From assembly GCA_033032175.1 (NCBI GenBank), contig CM065311.1, positions 2,969,190-3,033,189 of the forward strand: a DNA stretch of 64,000 bases, written 5' to 3'. The stretch's first letter is position 1; each line of letters opens with the position of its first letter. The DNA comes from Saturnia japonica. Its lineage: Eukaryota; Arthropoda; Insecta; Lepidoptera; Saturniidae. The notes below the pieces were generated by a model, which was not told where the DNA came from, ran no database searches, and was given only the letters and a program-made list of their open reading frames with translations. This document shows, one piece after another, positions 20,850 to 32,509 of this stretch. Made by a program: the position numbers and the translations under genes.

Positions 20850-22880
20850 AAGATAACAAAACGCAATGATGTATTGAAACATTTCTTCTTTTTATAAGCG
20901 TGTATGACGTTCTTTAATAATTTAACGTTAAAATTTGAAAATATTACATACCTTAAACTCCATATAAGTACCTATTATAATAGAGATCTATGGTTCATCC
21001 CCATAACAGACATATTCGTCTATACCATTATTATAAATAAATATTATTAAATCTTTTTGGGTATATACCTACGGTCTAAAGTAAGGTCTGAACATACTGC
21101 AAGTGTAATCCAAGCTGTAAAATTAGATCAGTCTATTTTCAGGAAATTATTACTTAAAACATCACATTCCACAAACAATAATATAAATTGGAACCACTTA
21201 GAGGCTAGATCTAGCCACACTCTTGAACCCCCAGTAATTACTTACGTTGTGCTGGAACCCGTTGGCTGTTAGGTATAAATTTTTTTTAGTATTTATTTTA
21301 AAACATGTCTGCAAAATTTTGAAGACCACGAACATTCGGTTTTATTACAAGAACAGCAATAAATACGTGTTGAACATGACTTTAGCTAAGATAAGCTAAG
21401 ATTTAAAACCTTGTTGAACATATGTTTAACATACTTTATTAAAATATCGTGTCTAACCGATATCCAGCTAAACATCTGGTTTTAATTTTTTATGCAAGCA
21501 ACTCTGAATAGCATTCACTCAAAACAATTTCACCATTCAATAACTTTTCATTGTAGAAAAAATCCAATCCAATCCAAAATCCACAAACAATTTATTTTTA
21601 TTAATTACTAGCTGGTACCCGCGACTTCGTCTGCGTATTATTGGATAACACTATCTGTGTGCCAAATTTCATCTAAATCCGTTCAGCTGTTTTTGCGAGA
21701 TTGAGTAACAAAACTACAAACTTTCCATTTATTAGCTGATGATACAGGGAGTAACTTAGGCTACTTTTATTTTAGACTAGCTGTGCCTGTGGCTTCGCTC
21801 ACGTGGACTACAGAATGCCCGCGCGAATCCTCCTCCCCCACTCCCGGCTATTTTTCAGACAAAAATGCTTATTGTGGGTTTTCCTTAGAAGATAGATATA
21901 TACTCTCCCGGACTTTTTTAAGGTTTTTTAATGTCTATAATTGTGTAGTACATTAATTTGCTATATCTCTTATGGTTTACTCAGCATAAGCCATTTAAGG
22001 GCCCGAATTGATTTACCATGAACAGTATTTCTTTATTTGTGCAAAACCCTAACTCTTTTTCAAAAATAAAAGTTGTGAAAGTTCCGTCAAAATCATTCGA
22101 AAAAACTGGGGTAAAATGTCTCGTCTGTATCAAAAAGATTTAGATTGAGATTATTCAGGTACCGTGATCACTCGCGATCGCAAAAAAAATACACACAAAC
22201 TAAGTAGAGACAATACATAATATAAAACACAAATTTAATTTTTTTAATTGACTCCTTTCGTGTCGTTGTGGGTACACGATTTATTCTGCCAATGTCAACT
22301 GATGAAAGAAACACGTTCTGTGGTAAATTTAGCCGGTGATTTGAGTAGGGTCTCTTTAATTGAGTTTTGTTTTAATTGTTGTTAGACACACCACCTATAC
22401 CAAAAATAAACATACACATAGACAATAGAACATTAGAAGGGATTTTTAACAAAAAGTACCTTCAAAAGAACTCACGAATGGAAGTGACGAACGACTGCCG
22501 CACACACCCATACACGCAATCAAAGACTACAATATATATACTGGAACATTTAAATTACACAACAATATATATATTGTCAATAGTCATAATCAATACATTT
22601 TTTTTTCGATCATTCTTATTATTTACGAATCTGGATTGTAACGACTTTAGTTAGACAAAGAAAATAAAAAAAATGGGTGCGTGTACTTATGTACGCGCGT
22701 GAGAAGTTATACTTCTTTGGCATCCTCAGAATACAGAAAAAACCAGAAACCGCAAACGCACATAAAACTGAAGATACAAAAACCACTCTTAAATAGAGTG
22801 GTTTGACGTTGTTGCGATTAGTCACTCCTTTGTAAGTAGCGTGTCGTGACGTATTTACAAGTGCCAATTTTAATTTTAAA
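20850..22880. other. non-coding stretch between DD41D element and THAP gene
   Basis: Mostly AT-rich intergenic DNA. Dispersed repeats at 21608..21760 (CTAGCTGGTACCCGCGACTT start) and 21775..22050 (inverse of the CACAGCTAGT family). Open frames at 21057..21272 and 22376..22654 show no domain, and neither has coding-like composition. Confidence 0.45.
21608..22050 (-). repeat. two adjacent dispersed repeats
   Basis: First part: CTAGCTGGTACCCGCGACTT and 'AAATCCGTTCAGCTGTTTTTG', the common lepidopteran repeat also at 39280, 56430 and 61805. Second part (from ACTAGCTGTGCC) is the inverse of the family at 57400..57716, including CTTCGCTCACGTGGACTACA and ATTGTGGGT. Confidence 0.55.
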
Positions 22881-24175
22881 ATGCCGTCTTGTGTTGTTCC
22901 TACATGTAAAAATGCTGCAGGGATTATAAAAAAACAGGATGGGATCACATTTCATCTGTAAGAAGCGCATTCTAAAGTATATTTATTTAATTGTTTAATT
23001 TATTTTACATTTAGAAAATTACGCGTCCATTTTTTAAGTGTTGCCATTTTATTTTCATCGAAAATTTTACCCATTTCTTTTTTTAATACTCGTGTAGAAT
23101 ACTTACTATTTTTGTGTATATAGAACCTTTGTAATTTTAGTTTCCCTGCTGATGAAAATAGAAAATCGCACTGGATGAAAGTCATACAAAGAGCACGGCT
23201 AGATGAGTTTTGGAAACCATCAAGCCGGAGCGTACTTTGCTCAATTCACTTTGAAGCGCAATATTTTTATGATACAAAAGGTGGTTTGAAAAGACTGAAG
23301 AAAGCAGCTAATCCAACTAAGGTAGATATAGTCATAATAATTACTATATTTATATTGTATCCCTCCTGGTGAAAATGTTTGTCATGTATTTTGAAGTAAG
23401 GTTTTGGTCCACATATATATGCTCACGCCTGTAATCCCCGAAGGAGTATGCAAAGGTATAACAAGTATGCCCACTTTTCGTCGAGCTTATCCGCCCCTCA
23501 TCGTGATAAGGGGCGAGCCTAAACCGGGCGCAAATTTCAGATTCCGGGCTAATGAAACTTCGGTGAATGAAATATATGAATAATCTAATACTAACGTTCT
23601 ATTTCAGTACTTGGCCTTAACACCAGAATTTTCCGAGTTACACATAGAAACGTCTAAACCTTCGACATCGGACAATGTGCGTAACCACCTATGATAATAA
23701 TGTTTTTTTTAAATAATATTGAAAGAAAACAAGGCACTTAATCGATATACTTAGTTACAAGTAAACTAATGTAGTAAATAAACACTAGTAGTAACAGTAA
23801 TAAATGTAAAATAAATTAAGTAAGGCCCTTGGACATTTGCAAGCTCAGGTACAAAGTGCTATTTATTACTAATGCGTTTCCATCCGTGAGGACTGAAATG
23901 TCATGCCTTGTACGGCAGAAATATTCTGTATTTAATTAAAGTTTTTGTTAATCTATTACATGATACAACAACATACAACTTAGGGCTTTTCATTTCAGGT
24001 TACACAACCACAATCTCCTGCGCGATCGAACTCAGGGATCGGTGATGTCAATATTTCTGATTTGGAATCTGTGTTTGATACGCCGAGAAAGGTCAAACTT
24101 AAATCTCAATTACGACGAAAACAATTATTTTGTGAACAACATGTTCGACGAATGAAAACATTACAACAAAAATAG
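22881..24175 (+). CDS. small THAP-domain protein (gene or P-element-derived remnant)
   Basis: Four exons join in frame: 22881..22957, 23141..23321, 23608..23676 and 23999..24175, giving 167 residues; introns are GT-AG. Residues 1..86 form a THAP zinc finger (C2CH DNA-binding module): MPSCVVPTCKN at the start, then FHLFPADENRKSHW with the conserved Trp, then SVLCSIHF with the second Cys and His, then a Pro in AANPTK. A short linker follows, then a basic coiled coil (PRKVKLKSQLRRKQLF). The TAG at 24173 interrupts that helix; in the same frame the coding sense continues (RLAKKYESLKSILKKL) for 22 residues to a TAA at about 24242, next to an AATAAA. This THAP-plus-coiled-coil layout is that of P-element/THAP9 N-termini, so it may be a truncated transposase or a captured DNA-binding gene. 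The fourth-exon donor and acceptor calls are by eye. Confidence 0.65.
23400..23575 (+). repeat. lepidopteran dispersed repeat in intron 2 of the THAP gene
   Basis: 'CTCACGCCTGTAATCCCCGA', 'GGGGCGAGCCTAAACCGGGC' and 'AGATTCCGGGCTAATG' are the hallmark blocks of a repeat very common in moth genomes. It is fragmentary. Confidence 0.5.
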
Positions 24176-24444
24176 AACAGACTTGCCAAGAAATACGAAT
24201 CTTTAAAAAGTATATTAAAAAAATTAAAAAGCAATCCATGTAAATAAATAAATATTTTTTAATAAATATCTTTTCTTTAGTGTTATAAGACTACCCCAAA
24301 AAGTGAGAAACCGCTCCCGAGCTAGCAACATTATGCGTATGGGAAGTGGGGTGGTGCGGGACGTACGTATTGTTTTTGGACACAGTGCAGCGTATGTAAT
24401 TATTCTCGAACGCGGCTTCTGGTTTGTTCTGTATTCTGAGTTCT

Positions 24445-25633
24445 ATGCATATAATAAAAACGTAACTGATCGATGTCTGTACATAGAAGGTATATGAGAA
24501 AAACTATTATTGGGGGTCTCTATAAACGCAGGAGAACCCAAAACAATGATTGTTAGAATTTTTGTCTGTTTGTCTGTTTGCCAACTTTTGTGCGCGCTAA
24601 TCTCAGAAACGGCATAACCGATTTGGAAACGGTTTTCACTAATACATTCTGGTAAGGTTCACTTAACATTTAGTGTTTGTTTTACTTCAATAAGTTCATA
24701 AATAAAAAAGTTATATCAATTTAAAAAATCACGTCGAACATTTTTTTGATAAAAATGCTATAAAATATCTCTTTAGTTGAATTGACTGAAATTTTAGCTA
24801 TCTGTATATTATGGTTTGTAAAACGATGATGATCGAAACCTTTCATAAAGTTAAAAAATGAAGAGTTTAATAAAATGAATTTCTAATATCAGTTGACCTC
24901 AGATCTATGTGATAAATCATATTAAAAGGGGGTCTGCATAGGCTGGAAATTGTCAGTTGAATATAGCTGCGCCGCTGCTAGGGATGGCAATTCATTTCGA
25001 AAAAGATTGATTCGAATCGAACTCTTATGAATCGATTGATCGATTGAATACGAAAAATTGATCTTTTTTCGATTCACTTTCGCATTTGTACTAACAATAT
25101 AAAAATCCCTAAAATAGAAAATTAAAGGGAACCACAACAGTCGATCTTTTGTAATTTTTACCTTACTAAAGTATCAGTTATTATTACTTATTATAGAGAA
25201 ACCTAGAAAGATATAGAGAGAGAGAATTTATTACAGGTATATAGTGAAAGAGAATTCATTTCAATAATTAATTATTATGAACTGTTTTCGTTAATTTGGT
25301 GTTCGGTAATAATTTACTGTTAGTATTTTAATTGGTAAATGACACTATAGAAAATGACTGCATAATGAATTGAATAATCCATACCTACTAATATTATAAA
25401 TGCGAAAGTAATTCTTTCTGTCCCGTTTGTTGAATTTTCAAGCCTAGACCGCTGAACCAATTTTGAAGAACTTTGGTTGAGAAAGGTCATTGGCTACTTT
25501 TGGAAATAAAATTAGAAGGGGTGAAATGGGGAGTGAAAGTCGTATAAAGAACCTAATTTTGATGAATTTTGATATAGAGATATGTAGGAATTTGGAGAAA
25601 GACTTTGGCTACCTTATGTGGTGAAAATAAAAC
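24445..25633 (+). repeat. high-copy repeat (copy 1), host site of the gypsy element
   Basis: From 'ACGTAACTGATCGATGTCTG' onward the sequence matches 31270..32340, including 'TATTATTGGGGGTCTCTAT', 'CGATTCACTTT' and 'GTATGAAGAACCC'-type blocks resumed after the gypsy at 30736. Gypsy has split this copy. No coding capacity and no class assigned. Confidence 0.6.
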
Positions 25634-25777
25634 TGTAACGCGCGCCGCATTCCATCGACGCTGGCGCAAGCATACCTTCGCCCTTTCCCCGCGTCCCTGA
25701 CCGAGTGACCGCGAAGCGCGACCTTTAGTCCGCCGGCCACCGCCTTTGCGTGCACTCACGTGTATTGTATCGTTAAA
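25634..25777 (+). repeat. 5' LTR of gypsy element
   Basis: 144 bases, TGTAACGCGCGCC...ATCGTTAAA, identical to 30592..30735. Short for gypsy LTRs. The next bases, GTGGCGTCCCAAC, hold the probable tRNA primer site. The exact inner edge is uncertain by up to three A residues. Confidence 0.85.
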
Positions 25778-25844
25778 GTGGCGTCCCAACTAGCGGCCCG
25801 AAAACACGTAAATACGAGTAACCGTTTAGCTATCACGCGTTTAA

Positions 25845-26420
25845 TTGTTCAAAACGCCTAGAACAACGCGTCGAAGACAAGATGATGCCAACCTGAGCGA
25901 GCTAGAAATTACAGACGAAGAAGAAGCGAACACCGGAGGCAACCCCGTGACGATGACTGATGCACAGCTCACTTCGATCATCACGGCCGTTTCCAGGAGC
26001 CAGGCAGAGTCCAATAGGCAAATGTTCGAACAGCTGTTAGTGATTACGCGATTGTCAACCGACATCGCGAACACTTCGCGAACCATTACCGATAACGTGG
26101 CACGGTACGGAAACTTCGCGAAGTGCACCGCGCGTTTTGATGGCGCGCCGGCTACCTACAGCGACGAGATACTTGAAGCGTTCATAGATACAATTGAAAT
26201 TTATAAAGAGTGTGCTAACGTTACTGATGAGCATGCATTACGCGGTTTGCCGATATTATTAACCGGCGAAGCCGCCGTCTGGTGGAAAGGCATCCGATCG
26301 ATAGTGACGACGTGGACGGAGGCCTTACGAAGACTACGGAGCCGGTTTGGAGCACCCCGGCCTGCTTATAGGATACTCCGTGACATCTTCGCGAGCGAGC
26401 AGGGAGACGAACGCGCTGAC
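25845..26420 (+). pseudogene. gypsy gag, 3'-truncated
   Basis: The frame starts with an ATG about 70 bases after the 5' LTR. The N-terminus is acidic/helical; the middle has the gag capsid signature: CTARFDGAPATYSDEILEAF, then TGEAAVWWKG (typical of lepidopteran and Drosophila gypsy gag), then LRRLRSRFGAPRPAYRI. The reading stops matching at DERADVF, where the flank-derived sequence begins (26421). The nucleocapsid zinc knuckle is therefore missing. Confidence 0.75.
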
Positions 26421-27252
26421 GTTTTTTTGATAAAAATGCTATAAAATATCTCTTTAGTTGCACTTGATCTGCAATTTTAGCCTATACTGTATATTATGGT
26501 TTGTAAAACGATGAATGATTGAACACCTTTCGTAAAGTTAAAATGAAGAGTTGTGCGATAAGGATGAAATTTGTAAATATCAGTTGACCTCAGATCTATG
26601 TGTTAAATCATATTAAAAGGGGGTCTGCATAGGCTTGAAATTGTCAGTTGTAATATAGCTGCGCCAGCTGACGTAGGATGGCAATTCATTTCGCAAGAAG
26701 TATTGATTCGAATCGAACTCTTATGAATCAATTGATCGATTGAAGTACTAAAAATTGATCTATTTTTCGATTCACTTTCGCATTTGTACTAATCCGAACG
26801 ATAAAAATCCCTAATAATAGAATAAGTTAATAGGGAAGCATAACAGTCGATGTTTTGTAATTTTTACCTTACTAAAGTATCAGTTTTGTAATTACTTATT
26901 ATAGAGACATACGTACGGAAAGACTGTCGAGAGAGAGAATGTTATTACAGCGTATATAGTGAAAGAGAATTCATTTCAATAATTAATTATTACGATCACC
27001 TGTTTTCGTTAACTTTGGTGTTCGGTAATAATTTACTGTTAGTATTTTAATTGGTAAATGACACTAGTAGAAAATCGACTGCATAGATGAATTGAATAAC
27101 TCCATACCTACTAATATTATAAATGCGAAAGTAATTCTTTGCTGTCCTCGTTCTAGTTGAATTTTCAAGCCTAGACCGCTGAACCTAATTTTGAAGAACT
27201 TTGGTTGAGAAAGGTCATTGGCTACTTTTGGAAATAAAATTAGAAGGGGTTT
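26421..27252 (+). repeat. second copy of the upstream flank inside gypsy
   Basis: Begins TTTTTTTGATAAAAATGC and aligns base for base with 24752..25522, but is about 60 bases longer because of many scattered 1-4 base insertions, with some substitutions. It occupies exactly the place of the missing end of gag and start of pol. It cannot be part of a functional gypsy. Confidence 0.8.
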
Positions 27253-27259
27253 GAAGGGG

Positions 27260-30200
27260 TTTCACATTTCGAACCAAGAGAAATACTCCCGTGACATCGG
27301 CGAAATACGCCGATTTTAATTGCGTGGTCGTCTCTAACGACGACGACCTACCAGTCGTTGAAATTTCCATCCTGAATAAGACAGGAGTGGCAATATTAGA
27401 TACCGGGGCTACGCACAGCTTAGCAAACCCAGCGCTTTACAAGATTTTTCTTAGTAATGGGAATGAGTTTACTGAAACCGAACGTTCTTTCGGTTTGGCC
27501 GACGGTTCGGTTCAAGTTAGTAAAGTGTTTTCAACAGTTGTAAATGTCACGTTACAGGGACGGTTGATACGTACACAGTTCCTCGTGCTTCCCGGCGTCA
27601 ACACGAAGACTCTGTTGGGCCGCGATTTTATCATCGACGCAGGAGTGACCTTGAACATACCGCAAGGTATCTGGTACTTTTCCGACGATCCCAACAAACA
27701 ACACGTTTTCGTGCGTGAGTATAGCTTAACTTCCGTTAACTCTGAACTCATGGAAATAGCTTCTGCTAACATTAGCCTGAGGGACCATGAGGTATCCAGA
27801 CTCACGTCGAAGCAGAAAGATGCCCTCAACGCGTTCATTTTGAGCAGGTCAGGTCAGTTTGCAACTGAGGGTCCACCGACCGAATTTGCGACACACCGTA
27901 TCAAAATAAACGATAATCAGGAGCCAATTGCATCTCCACTTTATAGGATGTCGCCGAACGAGAAAGAAGCCCTCGCAAGAGAAATAGAGGAACTGCTTGA
28001 CGCCGACGTGATTGAGGAGTGTGAATCACCCTGGGCAGCAAACGTGGTGCTGGTCACGAAAAAGGACGGAGGTACCAGGCTTTGCGTAGACTACCGACGC
28101 CTGAACGCCGTGACCGAGACCGACCGCTATCCACTTCCGCGCATTGAAGACGTACTTCACGCAGCAAAGACCAGCAACTTTATGACAACCCTCGATCTAC
28201 GAGCTGGATATTTTCAGGTTAGTGTACATCCTAACGATCGTGACAAAACTGCTTTCATTACACCCCTTGGAAACATTCCGGTTCAAGCGAATGCCCATGG
28301 GTCTTAAGAACTCGGGTGCTACTTTTCAACGCCTGATGGATCGTTTCAAATCAAACTTACCGGAGCGCATGGCGATCCTGGCATATTTAGATGATCTGAT
28401 CGTCCTATCGAGGTCATTTGAAGGTCATATGGAGGACTTGAGGATAGTTTTTGACAGACTAAAGTTATTTGGTCTAAGAGTGAACCGAGAGAAGAGTCAC
28501 TTTGCCAGAGACTCTGTCAAATTTTTAGGACACACAATAGCACCTGGCGGGGTTACAAACGGACCCCGATAAGGTAGCTGCCATCAAAGATATGGCACCA
28601 CCGCAGAACGTGAGTAGCCTGAAAAGTTTTATACAAACCTCTAGCTGGTTTCGACGTTTCATACCTGCATACGCCGAAGTCGCCCACCCATTAACCAACC
28701 TGTTAAAGAAGAAAAGCGTCTGGCGGTGGGAGTCTTCGCAAAAAGAGGCATTTGAGAGAATTAAAACGCTTCTAACTTCTGCTCCCGTTCTTAGGCAAGC
28801 TGACGAGTCAAAACCATTCGTCTTGCGAACCGATAGTAGCGGCTATGCTTTGGGAGCGGTTTTGTTGCAGGGGGAGGACGAGGACGAGCGTCCGATTGAA
28901 TACGCCAGCCGGTTGCTGACTGATGCTGAGAAAAATTACAGCACGACTGAGCGCGAGGCCTTGGCCGTTGTTTGGGCTGTCTCCAAATTTCGAGGCTACA
29001 TCGACGGGAGCGAGGTTTTAGTAAAATCCGACCATCAGCCGCTTCGCTGGCTCATGAGTCTAAAGTCTCCGAGCGGCCGTCTTGCCAGGTGGGCCCTCAC
29101 ATTGCAAGAATATAATCTGCGTATAGAATACACGCCAGGAAAGGCGAACGTGGTAGCAGACACGTTATCGCGACCTAACGACTGCGTGTTTTGTTTAACC
29201 ACTGTAGACCTACCGGCGCGATCCCCCTACGACATTAGGGTGAACCAGTTGGAAGATGAGGATGTAAAGAAAATCATTGAAGACATCCAGTCAGACGATC
29301 CCTTTAGGGGGAGACCGTGGGCTGACCGCGGTTACGTATTGTCCGATGACATACTATTTAGGTATGGACCAGAAGGACGAGACGACGAGGACGAAGCTTG
29401 TCTCGTCGTCCCTCAACACGAACGTTGTAAAATATTACAAGAGTTTCACGACGCACCGACAGCTGGACACTTCGGCGTCGAGCGCACGCTAGCACGCATT
29501 AGTGCTCGTTTCTACTGGCCTGGGATGAGATCTTTTATATCCAACTATATCAAGGAATGCTCGGCTTGTCAGAGATATAAATGTGATAATAGAAAACCGG
29601 CAGGTCTGATTCAAACCCCCGCATCGGCAAGGAGATTCGAGGTCGTGGCAGTGGACCTGTTCGGTCCGTTACCCGAGACTGATTCCGGGAATAAATGGAT
29701 TTTGATCGTAGAAGACATTAGTACGCGTTGGGTAGAAATATTCGCACTCAAGAACGCGACTAGTGCGGAATGTGCTAAAACTCTAATTAGCGAAGTATTC
29801 CTTAGGTTCGGTGTTCCTCGCCGCATTATCAGCGACAACGGCGTGCAGTTTATAAGCGCTGTGATCCAACAAGCATGTCACTGTATGGGCATTGACCAAA
29901 CGTTGACTCCGTTGTATCACCCGGAAGCTAATCTTGTGGAAAGGAAAAATCGCGATCTTAAACCTCAACTTGCTATACTTGTTGGGCGCGACCACGATAC
30001 CTGGGATTTGCACCTGCCCGCGATAAGGTTTTGCGATGAACTCGGCGATAACGGCAAGCACCGGATTTTCGCCCGCTTACCTTACCTTTGGAAGAGAGCT
30101 CCGCGCGCCAGCTGACGTTGCTGTGGACATGCGACGTATCTTGGAAGGTGACAATTTCATACCATCATTCACTCCTTATCTAAGAAAGCTTTCAACTGCT

Positions 30201-30581
30201 CTTGTGGATGCTCGAGACGTGCACGAGAGAGCCCAAGCTGCACAAAAGAGGAATGCCGATGGCGGTCGTCGCCCAGCGCCGGAGTATAACGGAGGCGATC
30301 TGGTCCTCTTGAAGACTCAAGGTGCCAATGATACCAGTCAAGGACAAACACCCAAATTTATTCCCAAACGCAACGGGCCCTACCGCGTCCGAGAGGCCGT
30401 CAGCCCGGCCACCTACCTGCTGGAGCGGATAACAAACGGGGAACTGCTGGGTAAGTACCATGTTTCGCAGCTTACGCCCTTCGTTGGCCATATCCAAGCA
30501 CCCGTACGTGAGAAACGGAGACGAGGTAGGCCGCGTAAGTTTGTTGCTAACCCGAACTCAGCGTCGCATAGTTCGGATTAG
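27260..30581 (+). pseudogene. gypsy pol (protease, RT, RNase H, integrase), frameshifted
   Basis: Open parts lie at 27291..28307, 28222..28572, 28592..30115 and 30036..30581. The protease active site AILDTGATHS is at about 27384..27413. RT shows VDYRRLNAVTETDRYPLPRI, FMTTLDLRAGYFQV, RMPMGLKNSGATFQRLMD and the YLDD box. RNase H has FVLRTDSSGYALGAVLLQ and TEREALAVVWAV. Integrase has the HHCC finger (GHFGVERTLARI ... CSACQRYK) and D,D,E in VAVDLFGPLP, ISDNGVQF and NLVERKNRD. The C-terminus ends with a basic RRRGRPRKF segment. Frame changes occur near 28270, 28560 and 30030, each apparently a single-base slip. All catalytic residues looked for are present. Confidence 0.85.
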
Positions 30582-30591
30582 AGGGGGAGGC

Positions 30592-30735
30592 TGTAACGCG
30601 CGCCGCATTCCATCGACGCTGGCGCAAGCATACCTTCGCCCTTTCCCCGCGTCCCTGACCGAGTGACCGCGAAGCGCGACCTTTAGTCCGCCGGCCACCG
30701 CCTTTGCGTGCACTCACGTGTATTGTATCGTTAAA
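30592..30735 (+). repeat. 3' LTR of gypsy element
   Basis: Identical to the 5' LTR (25634..25777) and preceded by the purine tract AGAGGGGGAGG. It is followed by AAACTTTAATGGG, the continuation of the host repeat. Confidence 0.85.
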
Positions 30736-31269
30736 AAACTTTAATGGGTGAAATAGGGAATGAAGTTTTGTACGAAGAACCCGTTAAACCAATTTTGATG
30801 AATAGAGATATATTGGACCTTGGAGACGGACATAGGGTACCTTATGGCGCAAAGATAAAAGATGAAGGGGTCAAATAGGGGATGAAATTTTGTATGAAGA
30901 ACCCACTATTTCTCAATTTAGGGATATGAAAATTCATATTTATGATTTTAGGAAGAAATAAAAGGGTTTCGCGTTTTTGAAAAATGAATCGGCAGAGTGG
31001 TACAATAAGGGATGATTTACAATACCATACGCATAAAGTGATAAATCCATCTATGATTTTCTATTGCTTTGTCGTGTTTAGAGATCAGTCTGTGTTTATG
31101 CAATAATATAGAGGGGTGGTAGGTATCGCGTCCACCATACAAATAGCGATAAACCCAACTATGAGTTTATTTTGGTTTATCGTGTTCAGAGATCAGTCAG
31201 TGTATATGCATTAATATAGTGGGGTGGTAGTGATCGCGACCACCATATCTACATCTATCTATACATATA
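30736..31269. repeat. host repeat continuation plus 108-bp tandem dimer
   Basis: 30736..30990 continues the repeat interrupted by gypsy and matches 32225..32480. At 31051 and 31159 two units of a 108-bp sequence follow, each holding CTATGA(T/G)TTT, then GTTCAGAGATCAGTC and GGGGTGGTAG..ATCGCG(T/A)CCACCATA. The same unit recurs at 33534 and 33640 and, inverted, at 56500..56640 and 61850..62010. Confidence 0.65.
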
Positions 31270-32480
31270 TAAAAACGTAACTGATTGATGTCTGTACATA
31301 GAAGATATATGAGAAAAACTATTATTGGGGGTCTCTATCAACGCAGGAGAACCAAAAACAATGATTGTTATAATTTTTGTTTTTGTTTGTTTGCCAACGT
31401 TTGTATGTGCTAATCTCAGAAACGGCTTAACTGATTTGGAAACGGTTTCAACTAATATATTTTGGTAAGGTTGACTTAAAATTTAGTGTGGTTTTACTTC
31501 AATGAGTTGATAAATAAAAAAGTTATATCAATTTAAAAAATCACGTCAAACATTTGTTCGATAAAAATGCTATAAAATAGCTCTTCAGTTGTATTGGCTG
31601 AAACTTTGAAACTGGTTTGTAAAATGATGACTATTGAAAGTTTACATAAAGTAAAAAAATGTACAGTTTCAGAGAATTTGGAACTTTCCAATATGAGTTC
31701 ACCACACATCTATATAATAAATCATATTAATAAGTGGTCACCCTAGGTTGGATATAAACACGCAAGCAAGTCGAGTGCCGCATCGCTGCTAGGCAATTCA
31801 TTCCGAAAAAGATCGATTCGAACTACGAAGATCGAACTCTGATGTATCGATTCACAATAAATCGAGGTCTAAAAAGCCGATCTCTCCAAAAAATTTACCG
31901 TCTTTTATTCACTTTTCAGGTTTGTGTTAACAATATAAAAATCCCTATTATAGAAAACAAAAAGGACACCACAACAATCGATCTTTTACTATTTTTACAA
32001 TGCTAAAGTATCAGTTAAAGAGAAACAAAGAAAGGTATATATATATATAGAGAGAGAGAGAGAATTAATTTCAAAAATTTATTATTATAAACTGTTGTCG
32101 TTATTCTGCTATTGGGTAATTTACTGACACCATAGAGAACGACAGCATTAATGAAATGAATAATCCATACTAATATTACAAATGCGAAAGTAACTTTGTC
32201 TGTCCTGTCTGTTGCATTTCACGCCCTGAAATAGACGATGAAGATTTGTACGAAGAACGCATCAAACCAAATTTGATGAATTTTGTTATAGAGATATATT
32301 GGACCTTAAAGAAAGACATTGGCTTACCTTATGTCGTGAAAATAAAACTTTAAGAGGTGAAATAGGGGATGAAAGATTGTATGAAGAACCCACTATTTCT
32401 AAATTTAGGGATATGAAAATTCATATTTATGCTTTTAGGAAAAAATAACAGTGTTTCGTGTTTTAAAAAATAAGGGTGAT
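31270..32480 (+). repeat. high-copy repeat (copy 2)
   Basis: Aligns with 24445..25633 plus 30736..31000. It begins ACGTAACTGATTGATGTCTG and ends in the TTTGGGATATGAAAATTCAT-like block. It contains the unoccupied version of the gypsy insertion site near 32337. A GA/TA-rich microsatellite lies at 32038..32066. Confidence 0.6.
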
Positions 32481-32509
32481 TTACAATACACATAGACTGC
32501 ACTCCTTGA

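Larger units (their letters stand above)
25634..30735 (+). mobile_element. Ty3/gypsy LTR retrotransposon
   Basis: Flanked by two identical 144-bp LTRs starting TGTAACGCGCGCC. The host repeat reads AAAATAAAAC before the element and AAACTTTAATGGG after it; the uninterrupted relative at 32337 reads AAAATAAAACTTTAA, giving a 4-5 base target duplication (AAAC or AAAAC). A purine tract (AGAGGGGGAGG) precedes the 3' LTR. Order is gag, protease, RT, RNase H and integrase; no env is present. The gag/pol junction is replaced by a copy of the upstream flank (26421..27252), and pol has three frameshifts, at odds with the LTR identity. Confidence 0.88.

Noticed and set aside
19648..20859. Full 403-codon frame of the DD41D element as the transposase
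   Set aside because: Its start lies outside the element and translates the inverted repeat; the internal ATG at 20725..20727 fits the family start.
31040..31250. CRISPR-like array
   Set aside because: Only two 108-bp units with no alternating spacers, in an eukaryotic repeat context.
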